Shown: piece after piece, positions 1-7,531 of the stretch
How positions within the stretch are numbered: position 1 is the stretch's first letter
Layout of the letters: each line of letters begins with the position of its first letter
Position numbers and translations under genes: made by a program
Assembly (NCBI GenBank): GCA_030635995.1
Contig: DAOVXU010000044.1
Coordinates: forward strand, 1 to 10,912
Source of the DNA: Arcobacter sp.
GTDB taxonomy: Bacteria > Campylobacterota > Campylobacteria > Campylobacterales > Arcobacteraceae
DNA length: 10,912 nt
Reading direction: 5' to 3'
The notes under the pieces: model-generated
What the model saw: the letters and a program-made list of their open reading frames with translations, nothing else
The model's database searches: none
What the model was told of the DNA's origin: nothing

Positions 1-993
1 GATGCTTTTGATAAAGAAGATTTAATAGAATTTTTCAAATCTATTGGATTGGATACACATTCTCCTGATGGATTTCGTATATTTCCAACTTCACATTCAT
101 CTCAAACAGTAATAGATGCTTTAAGTGATGAGATGGATAGATTAAATATTGAAGTTTTATCCTCTTCAGCGGTTACCAATATTGTTATTGAAAATAATAT
201 AGTTTGTGGGGTTGAAGTTGATGAGGTGGTATATAATACAAAAAATATAATTATTGCTACAGGAGGTTTAGGCTATCCGATTTTAGGTTCAACAGGTGAT
301 GGACATAGGATAGCAAAAGATTTAGGACATAAAACAACAGCCACATATCCTGCTATGATGCCCTTAAATACCAAAGAAACTTGGGTTGAAAACTGTCGAG
401 CGGATACAATACCTAAAGTTGAGATAACTGTAGATATAAAAAAGTATAAAAAGTTAAAGGCGATAGGGGATTTAATATTTACAAAAAATGGTATTCGTGG
501 TCCTGTTGTTTTGGATTTTGCTAGAGAGATCACTCCATTGTTTGATAAATATGAAACTATACCAATAATTATGAATTTAGTTAAAGGTAAAAATGAAAAT
601 GATATTTTAAATATTTTTAAATCTAAGCCTAAAAAATCTATTTTAGAATGTTTAGAAACTATCCTGCCAAAAGCACTTATTGTAGAATTAAGTAAATTAG
701 TTGAGGTTGATTATACTTTAACCTATAAAAAACTTGATGGGATAAAGAAAGCCCCTTTCTTAAAAATACTTACATCAACACCTCTAATGATTAGTGGACA
801 CGATGGTTTTAAAATGGCGATGATTACAAGAGGTGGAGTTAGTTTAAAAGATATCGATCCAACTACAATGAAAAGTAAAAAAATAGATGGATTATATTTT
901 TGTGGAGAAATAATAGATATAGATGGACCTTGTGGTGGTTACAATCTACAATGGGCATTTTCAAGTGGTTACCTTGCTGGTATGTTGAAATGA
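1..993 (+). CDS. HI0933/YhiN (BaiN-like) family FAD-binding oxidoreductase, 5'-truncated by window edge
   Basis: The reading frame is open from base 1, so the gene starts upstream; a TTG at 49 lies inside the gene and is not its start. The visible 330 residues lack the N-terminal Rossmann glycine motif, probably 60-90 residues. Seen: ATGGLGYP (fragment residues about 86-93) followed by GSTGDGHRIA, typical of flavoproteins of the HI0933/YhiN family. At the C-terminus, GGV, then DIDPTTM, then GLYFCGE, DIDGPCGGYNLQWAFSSG form the family's FAD-binding end. Members are soluble flavoproteins often annotated as aminoacetone oxidase-like or NAD(P)/FAD-dependent oxidoreductase. The physiological substrate is generally unknown, so no specific reaction is assigned. 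Its TGA stop overlaps the next gene's ATG (ATGA, 990-993), suggesting translational coupling. Confidence 0.9.
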   Translation, partial: DAFDKEDLIEFFKSIGLDTHSPDGFRIFPTSHSSQTVIDALSDEMDRLNIEVLSSSAVTNIVIENNIVCGVEVDEVVYNTKNIIIATGGLGYPILGSTGDGHRIAKDLGHKTTATYPAMMPLNTKETWVENCRADTIPKVEITVDIKKYKKLKAIGDLIFTKNGIRGPVVLDFAREITPLFDKYETIPIIMNLVKGKNENDILNIFKSKPKKSILECLETILPKALIVELSKLVEVDYTLTYKKLDGIKKAPFLKILTSTPLMISGHDGFKMAMITRGGVSLKDIDPTTMKSKKIDGLYFCGEIIDIDGPCGGYNLQWAFSSGYLAGMLK

Positions 994-1508
994 CTTTAAT
1001 CCACTGTGCAATGCTAAGTGAAGCTCAATATATAATAGAAAAATTAAAATTAAAACTAGAGCAAAAGAATCCAAAAATATATAAAAATGAAAAGATAGTA
1101 TTGATAGTTTCAAATATAGGGAAAGAAAATACAATAAAAGCTTTAGAATTGGTATATCAAAAATATAAAATATCAAAAGCTATAAATATAGGAATATCAG
1201 GGTGCAGTGATAAAGATATAAGTATAGGGGAAGTATTTTGTACGAGTCATAAGTTAGAAGATATAAAGTATATGAAACTACAAACAGTAAATACACCAAC
1301 TCTAACACCTAGCCCCTACAATCTAATCCCTACTCTATACGATATGGAAGCTAAATATTTCCAAGAAATTTCAGATAAATATATAAATCAAAATAATATA
1401 TTTGTATTTAAAGTTGTTTCAGATCACTTGGATGATACAATACCTAAAAAAGAGTTTGTTAAGCAACTCATAAAAAATAGTATGAAAAGTTGGGAAAGAT
1501 GGATTTAG
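990..1508 (+). CDS. Short MTA/SAH nucleosidase-like protein (nucleoside phosphorylase superfamily)
   Basis: This 172-residue protein starts at the ATG inside the ATGA overlap. That start is supported because residues 7-11 (AMLSE) match the N-terminal AMEEE of E. coli MTA/SAH nucleosidase, placing E11 on catalytic E12. Further matches by eye: VSNIGKENT (40-48) to the KSGIGK segment, INIGISG (65-71) to the INTGSAGG nucleoside-binding turn, SIGEV (78-82) to KVGDIV, YDMEA (117-121, with M119 and E120) to VEMEA, and VVSDHLDD (142-149, D145) to AISDVADQ. All three acidic catalytic positions are therefore kept, although the protein is about 60 residues shorter than the usual 230. The likely reaction is hydrolysis of the glycosidic bond of an adenosine-type nucleoside such as 5'-methylthioadenosine or 5'-deoxyadenosine. 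Substrate is inferred. It overlaps the downstream radical-SAM gene by 10 nt. Confidence 0.75.
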   Translation: MTLIHCAMLSEAQYIIEKLKLKLEQKNPKIYKNEKIVLIVSNIGKENTIKALELVYQKYKISKAINIGISGCSDKDISIGEVFCTSHKLEDIKYMKLQTVNTPTLTPSPYNLIPTLYDMEAKYFQEISDKYINQNNIFVFKVVSDHLDDTIPKKEFVKQLIKNSMKSWERWI

Positions 1509-2683
1509 AAAATTACAATTTTACAGTGTCTCAAAAGAATATATTAAAAAATATTGAACTTGATTTTAAGATGTGGAATGAAAAAAGTTTAGAAGAATTA
1601 TTTCCAAAAGAGTTAGAAGAGAAATATAAGAATAAGCAATTATCAAAAAAACTTTTTGAATATTATGTTGATATTCATAAAAAGCTACAATTAACACCAA
1701 ATAATTATAAGAATTTTGAAGATCTGAAATATGAAACTAGAAAATACAGTTTTGAATCGGTACAAAAAGAGGGATTGGGACTTGGTGCTTGTCCAGTTGC
1801 AAGTGAAGGAACAAGGTGTTGTAATCTTCTTACTCTTGATGCCGTAGAATCTTGTGGGTTTGATTGTTCTTATTGTTCTATTCAAAGCTTTTACAATCAA
1901 AATAAAATAGCTTTTGATAAAGATTTTAAAACTAAATTAGCAAATTTAAATTTAGATCCAAATCAAACTTATCATATAGGTACAGGACAAAGTAGTGATA
2001 GTTTAATGTGGGGAAATCGTGAGGGTATTTTAGATGCACTTTTTGAATTTGCAAAACAAAATCCAAATGTAATTCTTGAATTTAAAACAAAATCAGACAA
2101 TATAAAATATTTACTTGAAAATGATGTTCCTAAAAATATTTTATGTACTTGGAGTTTAAATACTCAAACTATTATAGATAATGAGGAGCATTTAACAGCA
2201 TCTTTAGATGAAAGAATAGGAAGTGCAAGAGTATTGGCAAATAAAGGTGTAAAAGTGGGATTTCATTTTCATCCAATAGTTGTATATGAAAATTATTTAG
2301 ATGAGTATAAAGAGGTATATGATAAGTTATTAAATACTTTTAAAAGTGATGAGGTTGTTCTTGTATCTATAGGTACACTAACTTTTATAAAACCTGTAAT
2401 TAAAAAACTTAGACAAAGAGAGATGAAAACAAAAATCTTACAAATGCCTTTTGAAGATATTAATGGTAAAAAATCTTACTCTTTAGAGACTAAAAAAGAG
2501 ATGTTTAAACATTGCTACGATAGTTTTAAATCTTGGCATAAAGATGTATATTTTTATATGTGTATGGAAGATCATAGCTTATGGAAAGATGTATTTGGAT
2601 ATGAATATTCTTCAAATAATCAGTTTGAAGATTTTATGCTAAATACTTATATGGATAAAATTAACGCTAACTCTTTAAAGTAG
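1499..2683 (+). CDS. Radical SAM protein of the spore photoproduct lyase (SPL) family
   Basis: The product is 394 residues from the ATG at 1499; an in-frame TTG at 1490 is a weaker start. A CX3CX2C iron-sulfur motif (CGFDCSYC; C119, C123, C126) binds the 4Fe-4S cluster that cleaves S-adenosylmethionine. Downstream, the segment CTWSLNTQTI (about 216-225) and the run with TASLDERIGSARVL and GVKVGFHFHPIV resemble SPL-family barrel strands and their SAM/substrate side. The N-terminal 90 residues are charged and helical. SPL repairs the thymine spore photoproduct, but this host is presumably not a spore former. There is also no cysteine between C126 and C216, where SPL carries its H-donor cysteine about 43 residues after the cluster; the nearest match here is TGQSSD (162-167). 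Family membership is firm, the reaction is not. It overlaps the nucleosidase-like gene upstream. Confidence 0.83.
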   Translation: MDLENYNFTVSQKNILKNIELDFKMWNEKSLEELFPKELEEKYKNKQLSKKLFEYYVDIHKKLQLTPNNYKNFEDLKYETRKYSFESVQKEGLGLGACPVASEGTRCCNLLTLDAVESCGFDCSYCSIQSFYNQNKIAFDKDFKTKLANLNLDPNQTYHIGTGQSSDSLMWGNREGILDALFEFAKQNPNVILEFKTKSDNIKYLLENDVPKNILCTWSLNTQTIIDNEEHLTASLDERIGSARVLANKGVKVGFHFHPIVVYENYLDEYKEVYDKLLNTFKSDEVVLVSIGTLTFIKPVIKKLRQREMKTKILQMPFEDINGKKSYSLETKKEMFKHCYDSFKSWHKDVYFYMCMEDHSLWKDVFGYEYSSNNQFEDFMLNTYMDKINANSLK

Positions 2684-2810
2684 GGCAATTATTAATTAGT
2701 TCTACTCTTATATTAACAACTTCTGTTAGATGATATTCATATGAACTATTTAATTATTAATATTAATTATGAGATAATGTGGAGTAATGTACAACAAGGA
2801 TATTTATATA

Positions 2811-5267
2811 ATGAAAATTGGAACATCTAAAAAATTATTTCTTTTAATTGCTACTTTTATAGTAGGATTTATAATATTAATTATACTTAATAGAACTTTT
2901 ATTAGTCTTGTAAATGATTTAGATAAACAAACAGATAATTATCATGCTCAAATACAGATTAAGAAATATGTTAATGAAGATTTTATTAGTATTAAATCAT
3001 TGTTTTTTGAACTTGCAACAACAACAACTATGAAAAAATCAAGAGATAGTTTAATAGTAAAAATTCAAAATAAAATAAAGCAAATAGAAAATTCAATAAA
3101 AGTATTAGAAGATGGAGGAACATTACAAAGATTAATTTCTATTAGTAAGGAAGGATATGATGACTTTTTTCAAAAAACAACTTATATTGTTAATCCAGAT
3201 GTAAAATCAAAATTGGATATAAAAGATATTAAAATAAAATTATTTGAGATTCAAAATATGATTGGAACTATAGATAACATTCTTTTTTTAAGAACAAAAT
3301 ATAGAGGTTCAAAAAATAAAGAAGGATTTAATAAAATATCAAAAGAAATTAGAATATTTTATTTAGATATATCAGAGTATTTTACTAAAATCAATGAAGA
3401 TGTTGAATTATCTTTACATCAAAATGATTTAGAATTAATAAAATTAAAAAATACTATATCCAAAAGAAAATTTAAATATCTAATTATAAAGTTAGCTCTT
3501 ATTTTCTCAATTATATTGTTAGTATCAGGGATAGGATATAAAATAAGTTTAATAATTAACAAAGAGAATAAAAAACTAGAAGAGGTAAATGAAGAGTTAG
3601 AAACTAAAGAATTTGCAGTAAAAGCTATCTTGGATGGACAATCAAATATAGTTGTTGTTTCAGATGGAACAGAGATGATTACTGCAAATTTTGCCATTGT
3701 AGAATTTTTTAATCAATTTAAAACTATTGATGAATTTATGGATCAACATAATTGTATTTGTGACTTTTTTATAGAAAATCCAGAAGATAAATTATATATA
3801 ACAAAAAAAGAATATGATGGTGATATTTGGTTGAGATATATATTGAAAAATCCAAATAAAGACTTTAAAGTTATGATGAATAATGGTAAAGAAAATAGGC
3901 ATTTTTCAATAACTGCAAATAAAAAGAATATTGATAAAGAGGGTAATTTTTTAGTTATAGTATCTTTAAATGACATTACTAGTGAAGTTATTTCTAAACA
4001 AGAACTAAAACACAATGAAAAAGCTGTTAAAGCTATACTCGATGGTCAAACAAATATTATTGTTGTATCAGATGGAAGAGGGATGATAACTATAAATCAT
4101 ACTATTGTTGATTTTTTTGATGAGTTTGATTCTGTGAATGATTTTATGAGTAAGCACGATTGTATTTGTGATTTTTTCCTAGAGGTGGAAGATGATTCTA
4201 GTTATATTGTAAAAAAAGAATATGATGGAGATATATGGCTACAATATATTTTAAAAAATCAAGATCAAAATCAAGATTTTAAAGTTTTAATGAATGATGG
4301 AAGAGAAAATCATCATTTCTCAATATCAGCAAATAAAAAGATTATTGATGATAAAGGTAATTTTATTGTTATTGTTTCTTTAACAGATATAACTTCAGAG
4401 ATAAAATCAAAAAATGAATTAGCAAAATTAAATGATAATTTAGAGCATATAATAAATGATAAAACAAAAGAGCTACAAGAATTAAATGAAAATTTAGAAC
4501 AAAAAGTAATTGTAGAATCTACAAAAGCAAGAAAAAAAGATCAACAGATGATTGAACAATCAAGATTTGCTTCTTTAGGAGAGATGATAGGAAATATTGC
4601 ACATCAATGGCGACAACCACTTAGTGCGATTAGTTCAACTGCATCAGGTACTCAAGTCCAAATACAATTAGGTATTTCATCAGATAAAGAGATAGAGAAA
4701 GCTTTTACAGATATAAGAGGTTATGTAACATTTTTAAATCAAACGATTGAAGATTTTAGAAGTTTTATGAAGCAAGATGATAATATTGTTGAATTTGATA
4801 TGAATGATGTTGCAAAAAAAGCTATAGGTATTACAAGTGCAGGGTATAAAGATAATAATATAATTTTAGAAAAAGACTTTTTAAATTTTGAGATAATATC
4901 AGAAGGAAGTTCAAGTAAACTATCTCAAGTATTTCTAAATATTTTAAATAATGCAAGAGATGCTCTTGTTGAAAATGAAATTACAGATAAATTTGTCCAT
5001 ATCTCTAGTACTCAAACTCAAACAGAAAATATAATAACTATCCAAGATAATGCAGGTGGAATTCCATCTCATATAATCAATAAAATATTTGATCCATATT
5101 TTACGACAAAACATCAATCACAAGGTACTGGAATAGGACTTTATATGTCAAAAGATATTATTGAAAAACATATGAAAGGGACTATTTCAGTTCTAAATAA
5201 AAACACAACTCTTAATGGTAAAGTCTATAATGGTGCTTGTTTTACAGTATCAATACCAAGAGTATAA
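2811..5267 (+). CDS. Membrane sensor histidine kinase with two tandem PAS-like domains
   Basis: I chose the ATG at 2811 (818 residues) because AAGGA (2796-2800) lies 10 nt upstream. The in-frame ATG at 2787 has GGAG only 2 nt away and would add 8 residues. Order of parts: transmembrane helix about 9-29; a mainly helical extracytoplasmic sensor region about 33-220 of no recognised type; transmembrane helix about 223-243; PAS-like domain 1 (269-393); PAS-like domain 2 (405-531), about two thirds identical to the first; coiled coil 532-582; then the kinase core. The H-box IAHQWRQPL has phospho-acceptor H598. The N-box is around NILNNARDAL (710-719), followed by DNAGG (746-750), FDPYFTTK (760-767) and GTGIGLY (772-778). 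It autophosphorylates and should pass phosphate to a response regulator. None is encoded beside it, so its partner and signal are unknown. Confidence 0.92.
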   Translation: MKIGTSKKLFLLIATFIVGFIILIILNRTFISLVNDLDKQTDNYHAQIQIKKYVNEDFISIKSLFFELATTTTMKKSRDSLIVKIQNKIKQIENSIKVLEDGGTLQRLISISKEGYDDFFQKTTYIVNPDVKSKLDIKDIKIKLFEIQNMIGTIDNILFLRTKYRGSKNKEGFNKISKEIRIFYLDISEYFTKINEDVELSLHQNDLELIKLKNTISKRKFKYLIIKLALIFSIILLVSGIGYKISLIINKENKKLEEVNEELETKEFAVKAILDGQSNIVVVSDGTEMITANFAIVEFFNQFKTIDEFMDQHNCICDFFIENPEDKLYITKKEYDGDIWLRYILKNPNKDFKVMMNNGKENRHFSITANKKNIDKEGNFLVIVSLNDITSEVISKQELKHNEKAVKAILDGQTNIIVVSDGRGMITINHTIVDFFDEFDSVNDFMSKHDCICDFFLEVEDDSSYIVKKEYDGDIWLQYILKNQDQNQDFKVLMNDGRENHHFSISANKKIIDDKGNFIVIVSLTDITSEIKSKNELAKLNDNLEHIINDKTKELQELNENLEQKVIVESTKARKKDQQMIEQSRFASLGEMIGNIAHQWRQPLSAISSTASGTQVQIQLGISSDKEIEKAFTDIRGYVTFLNQTIEDFRSFMKQDDNIVEFDMNDVAKKAIGITSAGYKDNNIILEKDFLNFEIISEGSSSKLSQVFLNILNNARDALVENEITDKFVHISSTQTQTENIITIQDNAGGIPSHIINKIFDPYFTTKHQSQGTGIGLYMSKDIIEKHMKGTISVLNKNTTLNGKVYNGACFTVSIPRV
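3615..3989 (+). repeat. PAS-like domain, tandem copy 1, within the histidine kinase gene
   Basis: This segment encodes the first of two adjacent PAS-like units, running from AVKAILDGQ to DITSEV. Shared landmarks with the second unit are VVSDG, MIT, CICDFF, KKEYDGDIWL, YILKN, HFSI, ANKK, GNF and VIVSL. By hand alignment about 85 of 125 residues are identical, with one 2-residue gap. The similarity is clear at protein level but DNA codons have diverged, so the duplication is not recent. Confidence 0.85.
4023..4403 (+). repeat. PAS-like domain, tandem copy 2, within the histidine kinase gene
   Basis: This is the second PAS-like unit, from AVKAILDGQ to DITSEI. It is two residues longer than copy 1, after YILKN. 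A 33-nt linker, beginning with the codons for ISKQELKHNEK, separates the units. Each unit carries a conserved Cys pair (CICDFF), which could be a redox or ligand site; that role is inference. Confidence 0.85.
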
Positions 5268-5308
5268 GTTTAGTATATTTTAATTAATATATTTATAAAA
5301 AGTTATTC

Positions 5309-5325
5309 TAACTAAAGTTTAGTTA
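5309..5325. promoter_or_regulatory. Perfect 17-bp palindrome (8-1-8) in the ilvC promoter, candidate operator
   Basis: TAACTAAA, a central G, then TTTAGTTA: both arms match exactly. The site fills the spacer just upstream of the -10 box and shares its last two bases with it. That is the usual place for a repressor operator. It is AT-rich and not followed by a T run, so it is unlikely to be a terminator of the kinase gene. No regulator binding this sequence can be named. Confidence 0.5.
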
Positions 5326-5329
5326 TAAT
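5324..5329 (+). promoter_or_regulatory. -10 box (TATAAT) of the ilvC promoter
   Basis: An exact TATAAT lies 30 nt before the ilvC start codon, inside a 92-nt gap after the kinase stop. No good -35 hexamer stands 17 bp upstream (AGTTAT), as is common in Campylobacterota, whose vegetative promoters rely on the -10 box and AT-rich upstream DNA. Transcription would begin around 5336. Confidence 0.6.
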
Positions 5330-5347
5330 CGCGACATAAATTAAAAT

Positions 5348-5354
5348 AAAGGAA
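5348..5354 (+). promoter_or_regulatory. Ribosome binding site of ilvC
   Basis: AAAGGAA lies 5 nt before the ATG at 5360 and fixes that start. Confidence 0.75.
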
Positions 5355-5359
5355 ATAAT

Positions 5360-6382
5360 ATGGCATTAGATGTTTATTATGATAAAGACTGTAATATCGA
5401 GTTAATTAAGTCTAAAAAAGTTGCAATGATTGGTTTTGGTTCTCAAGGTCATGCTCACGCAGAAAACTTAAGAGATAGTGGTGTTGATGTTTGTGTTGGT
5501 TTAAGAGAAGGTGGTGCTTCATGGATTAAAGCTGTTGCAAAAGGGTTTGAAACTTTAACAGTTGAAGAAGCTACAGCAGAATCTGATGTAGTTATGATTT
5601 TATTACCAGATGAAAATCAAGCTGAAATTTATGCTGAACAAATTGCTCCTAACTTAAAAGATGGTGCTACTATTGCATTTGGTCATGGGTTTAATATCCA
5701 TTATGGAAGAATTCATCCAGCTGCTAATATCAATGTAACAATGATTGCTCCAAAAGCTCCGGGTCATACTGTAAGAAGTGAATTTGTAAGAGGTGGAGGT
5801 ATTCCAGATCTTATTGCTGTTGGTCAAAATCCATCTGGGAAAACTAAAGAGTTAGCACTTTCTTACGCATCTGCTATTGGTGGTGGAAGAACTGCAATTA
5901 TTGAAACAACTTTCAAAGATGAAACAGAAACTGATTTATTTGGGGAGCAAGCTGTATTATGTGGTGGAGCTACTGCATTAGTTAAAGCTGGTTTTGAAAC
6001 ATTAACAGAAGCTGGATATGCTCCTGAACTTGCTTACTTTGAGTGTCTTCATGAACTAAAATTAATCGTTGATTTAATGTTTGAAGGTGGAATTGCTGAT
6101 ATGAGATATTCTATCTCTAATACTGCTGAATATGGAGACTATGTTTCTGGAAAAAGAGTTATCAATGATGAATCAAAACAAGCTATGAGAGATATTCTTA
6201 CTGAGATTCAAGATGGTAGATTTGCTAAAGACTTTATCTTAGAAGGTCAAGCTGGATACCCTCGAATGAATGCTGAAAGAACAAATGCGAGAGCAAGTTT
6301 AATCGAGCAAACAGGTGTAAGCTTAAGAGAGATGATGCCTTGGATTGGTAAAAACAAGATTGTAAATCAAGATACAAACTAG
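5360..6382 (+). CDS. ilvC: Ketol-acid reductoisomerase (NADP+), class I
   Basis: IlvC converts 2-acetolactate or 2-aceto-2-hydroxybutyrate to the dihydroxy acids of valine/leucine and isoleucine synthesis, using Mg2+ and NADPH in the cytoplasm. The 340-residue length fits the short class I enzymes. Seen: dinucleotide-binding GFGSQGHAHA (25-34); a loop with R49 and S54 that suits the NADPH 2'-phosphate; LLPDE (81-85); GHGFNIHY with H109 (108-115); APKAPGHTVR with K132 (130-139); the metal ligands in ETDLFGEQ (D192, E196); HEL with E232; and SISN around S253. The gene has its own promoter and strong ribosome binding site. Its codons favour fewer AT-only choices than its neighbours (many GGT, GCT, GAA), consistent with high expression. 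Confidence 0.98.
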   Translation: MALDVYYDKDCNIELIKSKKVAMIGFGSQGHAHAENLRDSGVDVCVGLREGGASWIKAVAKGFETLTVEEATAESDVVMILLPDENQAEIYAEQIAPNLKDGATIAFGHGFNIHYGRIHPAANINVTMIAPKAPGHTVRSEFVRGGGIPDLIAVGQNPSGKTKELALSYASAIGGGRTAIIETTFKDETETDLFGEQAVLCGGATALVKAGFETLTEAGYAPELAYFECLHELKLIVDLMFEGGIADMRYSISNTAEYGDYVSGKRVINDESKQAMRDILTEIQDGRFAKDFILEGQAGYPRMNAERTNARASLIEQTGVSLREMMPWIGKNKIVNQDTN

Positions 6383-6396
6383 TTTGTAGGTTGGTA

Positions 6397-6425
6397 AAGT
6401 TAGCAAATTAGTAACTTGCTAACTT
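6397..6425 (+). promoter_or_regulatory. Ten-bp perfect hairpin between ilvC and the deacetylase gene
   Basis: AAGTTAGCAA (6397-6406) and TTGCTAACTT (6416-6425) pair exactly around a 9-nt loop, 15 nt after the ilvC stop. No T run follows directly, so it is not a classic Rho-independent terminator. It could protect the 3' end of the ilvC message, reduce read-through into the next gene, or be a protein site. Confidence 0.5.
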
Positions 6426-6454
6426 GATAGCCTAAAAATTTTCTAACCAAAAAT

Positions 6455-7531
6455 ATGCCTAAAAAAAAACAAAATCGAAAAAAAAGAAAACACTCTTCTA
6501 ACAAATCATATATACACTATATAAATATATTAATAATCTCAATCTCAATTATCTTATTAGCATTTTTAACAAATCAATTTATATTATCAGATAATTCCTC
6601 CGAAACAATGGAGATAACAAAACAAAATCAACCTGCAAAAAATACAAAAACAGTGCATGAAAAATTTGAAGAACAAACAAAAGCATTAGAGATAGAATAT
6701 GTAGACAATGAAGTTGAAGACGATATTCAAATACTTACTAAGCCAAATCATACATTTAATTTTAATGAGCCTGAAAGAATAGAAAATAAACTACAAAGAA
6801 TAACTCTTGAAAAAGAGATCCAATTAGAGATAACGCCAAAAATAGAAAAAAAGATAATTTCAGAAAAAATAGATATTATTAAAGAGGATGATAGACCAAC
6901 ATTAGCTATTTTAATAGATGATGTGACAACATCTTACCAAGTAAGAAATATAGAAAATATAGGTTATCCTATCACTATGGCATTTTTACCACCAACCGAC
7001 AGACATAGAAATTCTGCTAAAATTGCTAAACAATTTGATAGATATATGATACATCTGCCATTGGAAGCTGGAACAAGAAGATATGAAGAGAAAAATACTT
7101 TATATATTACAGATAGTTTAGAAACAATAGATAAAAGGATAAAATACCTTAAAAGTATCTACCCAAAAGCAAAATATATAAATAATCATACAGGGAGTAA
7201 ATTTACATCAGATAGAAGGTCAATGGATAGATTAATGCAGGTATTAAAAAAATATGATTTTATTTTTGTAGATAGCCGTACAACAGCAAAAACTAAAGCA
7301 AAAATTTATGCAAAAAAGCACAATGTAAAATATCTTTCAAGAAATATATTTTTAGATAATAAACAAGATAGATACTATATACAAAATCAATTAAAAAAAG
7401 CCATTAGAATTGCAAGAAAAACTGGTGTAGCAATAGCAATTGGGCATCCACATTCTATTACATTAAAAACATTAAAAAATTCAAAACATCTTCTTACTGG
7501 TATAAATTTAGTTTATATTACCTCTTTATGA
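6455..7531 (+). CDS. Divergent polysaccharide deacetylase family protein (YibQ-like), membrane-anchored
   Basis: The product has 358 residues. A lysine/arginine-rich N-terminus (1-18) precedes one hydrophobic helix (about 20-44), then a charged low-complexity linker to about 145, so the catalytic-like domain should lie outside the inner membrane. The domain (147-358) shows the landmarks of the divergent polysaccharide deacetylase family: LAILIDDV (150-157, D155/D156), MAFLPP (175-180), MIHLPLEA (198-205, H200), NNHTGSKFT (243-251, H245), FVDSRTT (271-277, D273), RNIFLDN (296-302) and AIGHPH (328-333). The fold is that of NodB-type sugar deacetylases. The true substrate is unknown, with peptidoglycan or another envelope sugar a guess. 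No clear ribosome binding site precedes the ATG. It follows ilvC by 72 nt and overlaps dprA. Confidence 0.88.
   Translation: MPKKKQNRKKRKHSSNKSYIHYINILIISISIILLAFLTNQFILSDNSSETMEITKQNQPAKNTKTVHEKFEEQTKALEIEYVDNEVEDDIQILTKPNHTFNFNEPERIENKLQRITLEKEIQLEITPKIEKKIISEKIDIIKEDDRPTLAILIDDVTTSYQVRNIENIGYPITMAFLPPTDRHRNSAKIAKQFDRYMIHLPLEAGTRRYEEKNTLYITDSLETIDKRIKYLKSIYPKAKYINNHTGSKFTSDRRSMDRLMQVLKKYDFIFVDSRTTAKTKAKIYAKKHNVKYLSRNIFLDNKQDRYYIQNQLKKAIRIARKTGVAIAIGHPHSITLKTLKNSKHLLTGINLVYITSL

Noticed and set aside
900..989. Upstream extension of the nucleosidase-like gene to 900
   Set aside because: It would read the flavoprotein's coding sequence in another frame. The ATG at 990 gives the ATGA overlap and puts the catalytic E11 at the expected distance from the N-terminus.
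2684..2810. Terminator or promoter between the radical-SAM gene and the kinase
   Set aside because: The region is AT-rich with several loose dyads and TATAAT-like strings, but none is clearly better than chance.
3419..4015. Minus-strand open frames opposite the kinase gene
   Set aside because: These are antisense shadows of a well-supported coding sequence, without domains or ribosome binding sites.
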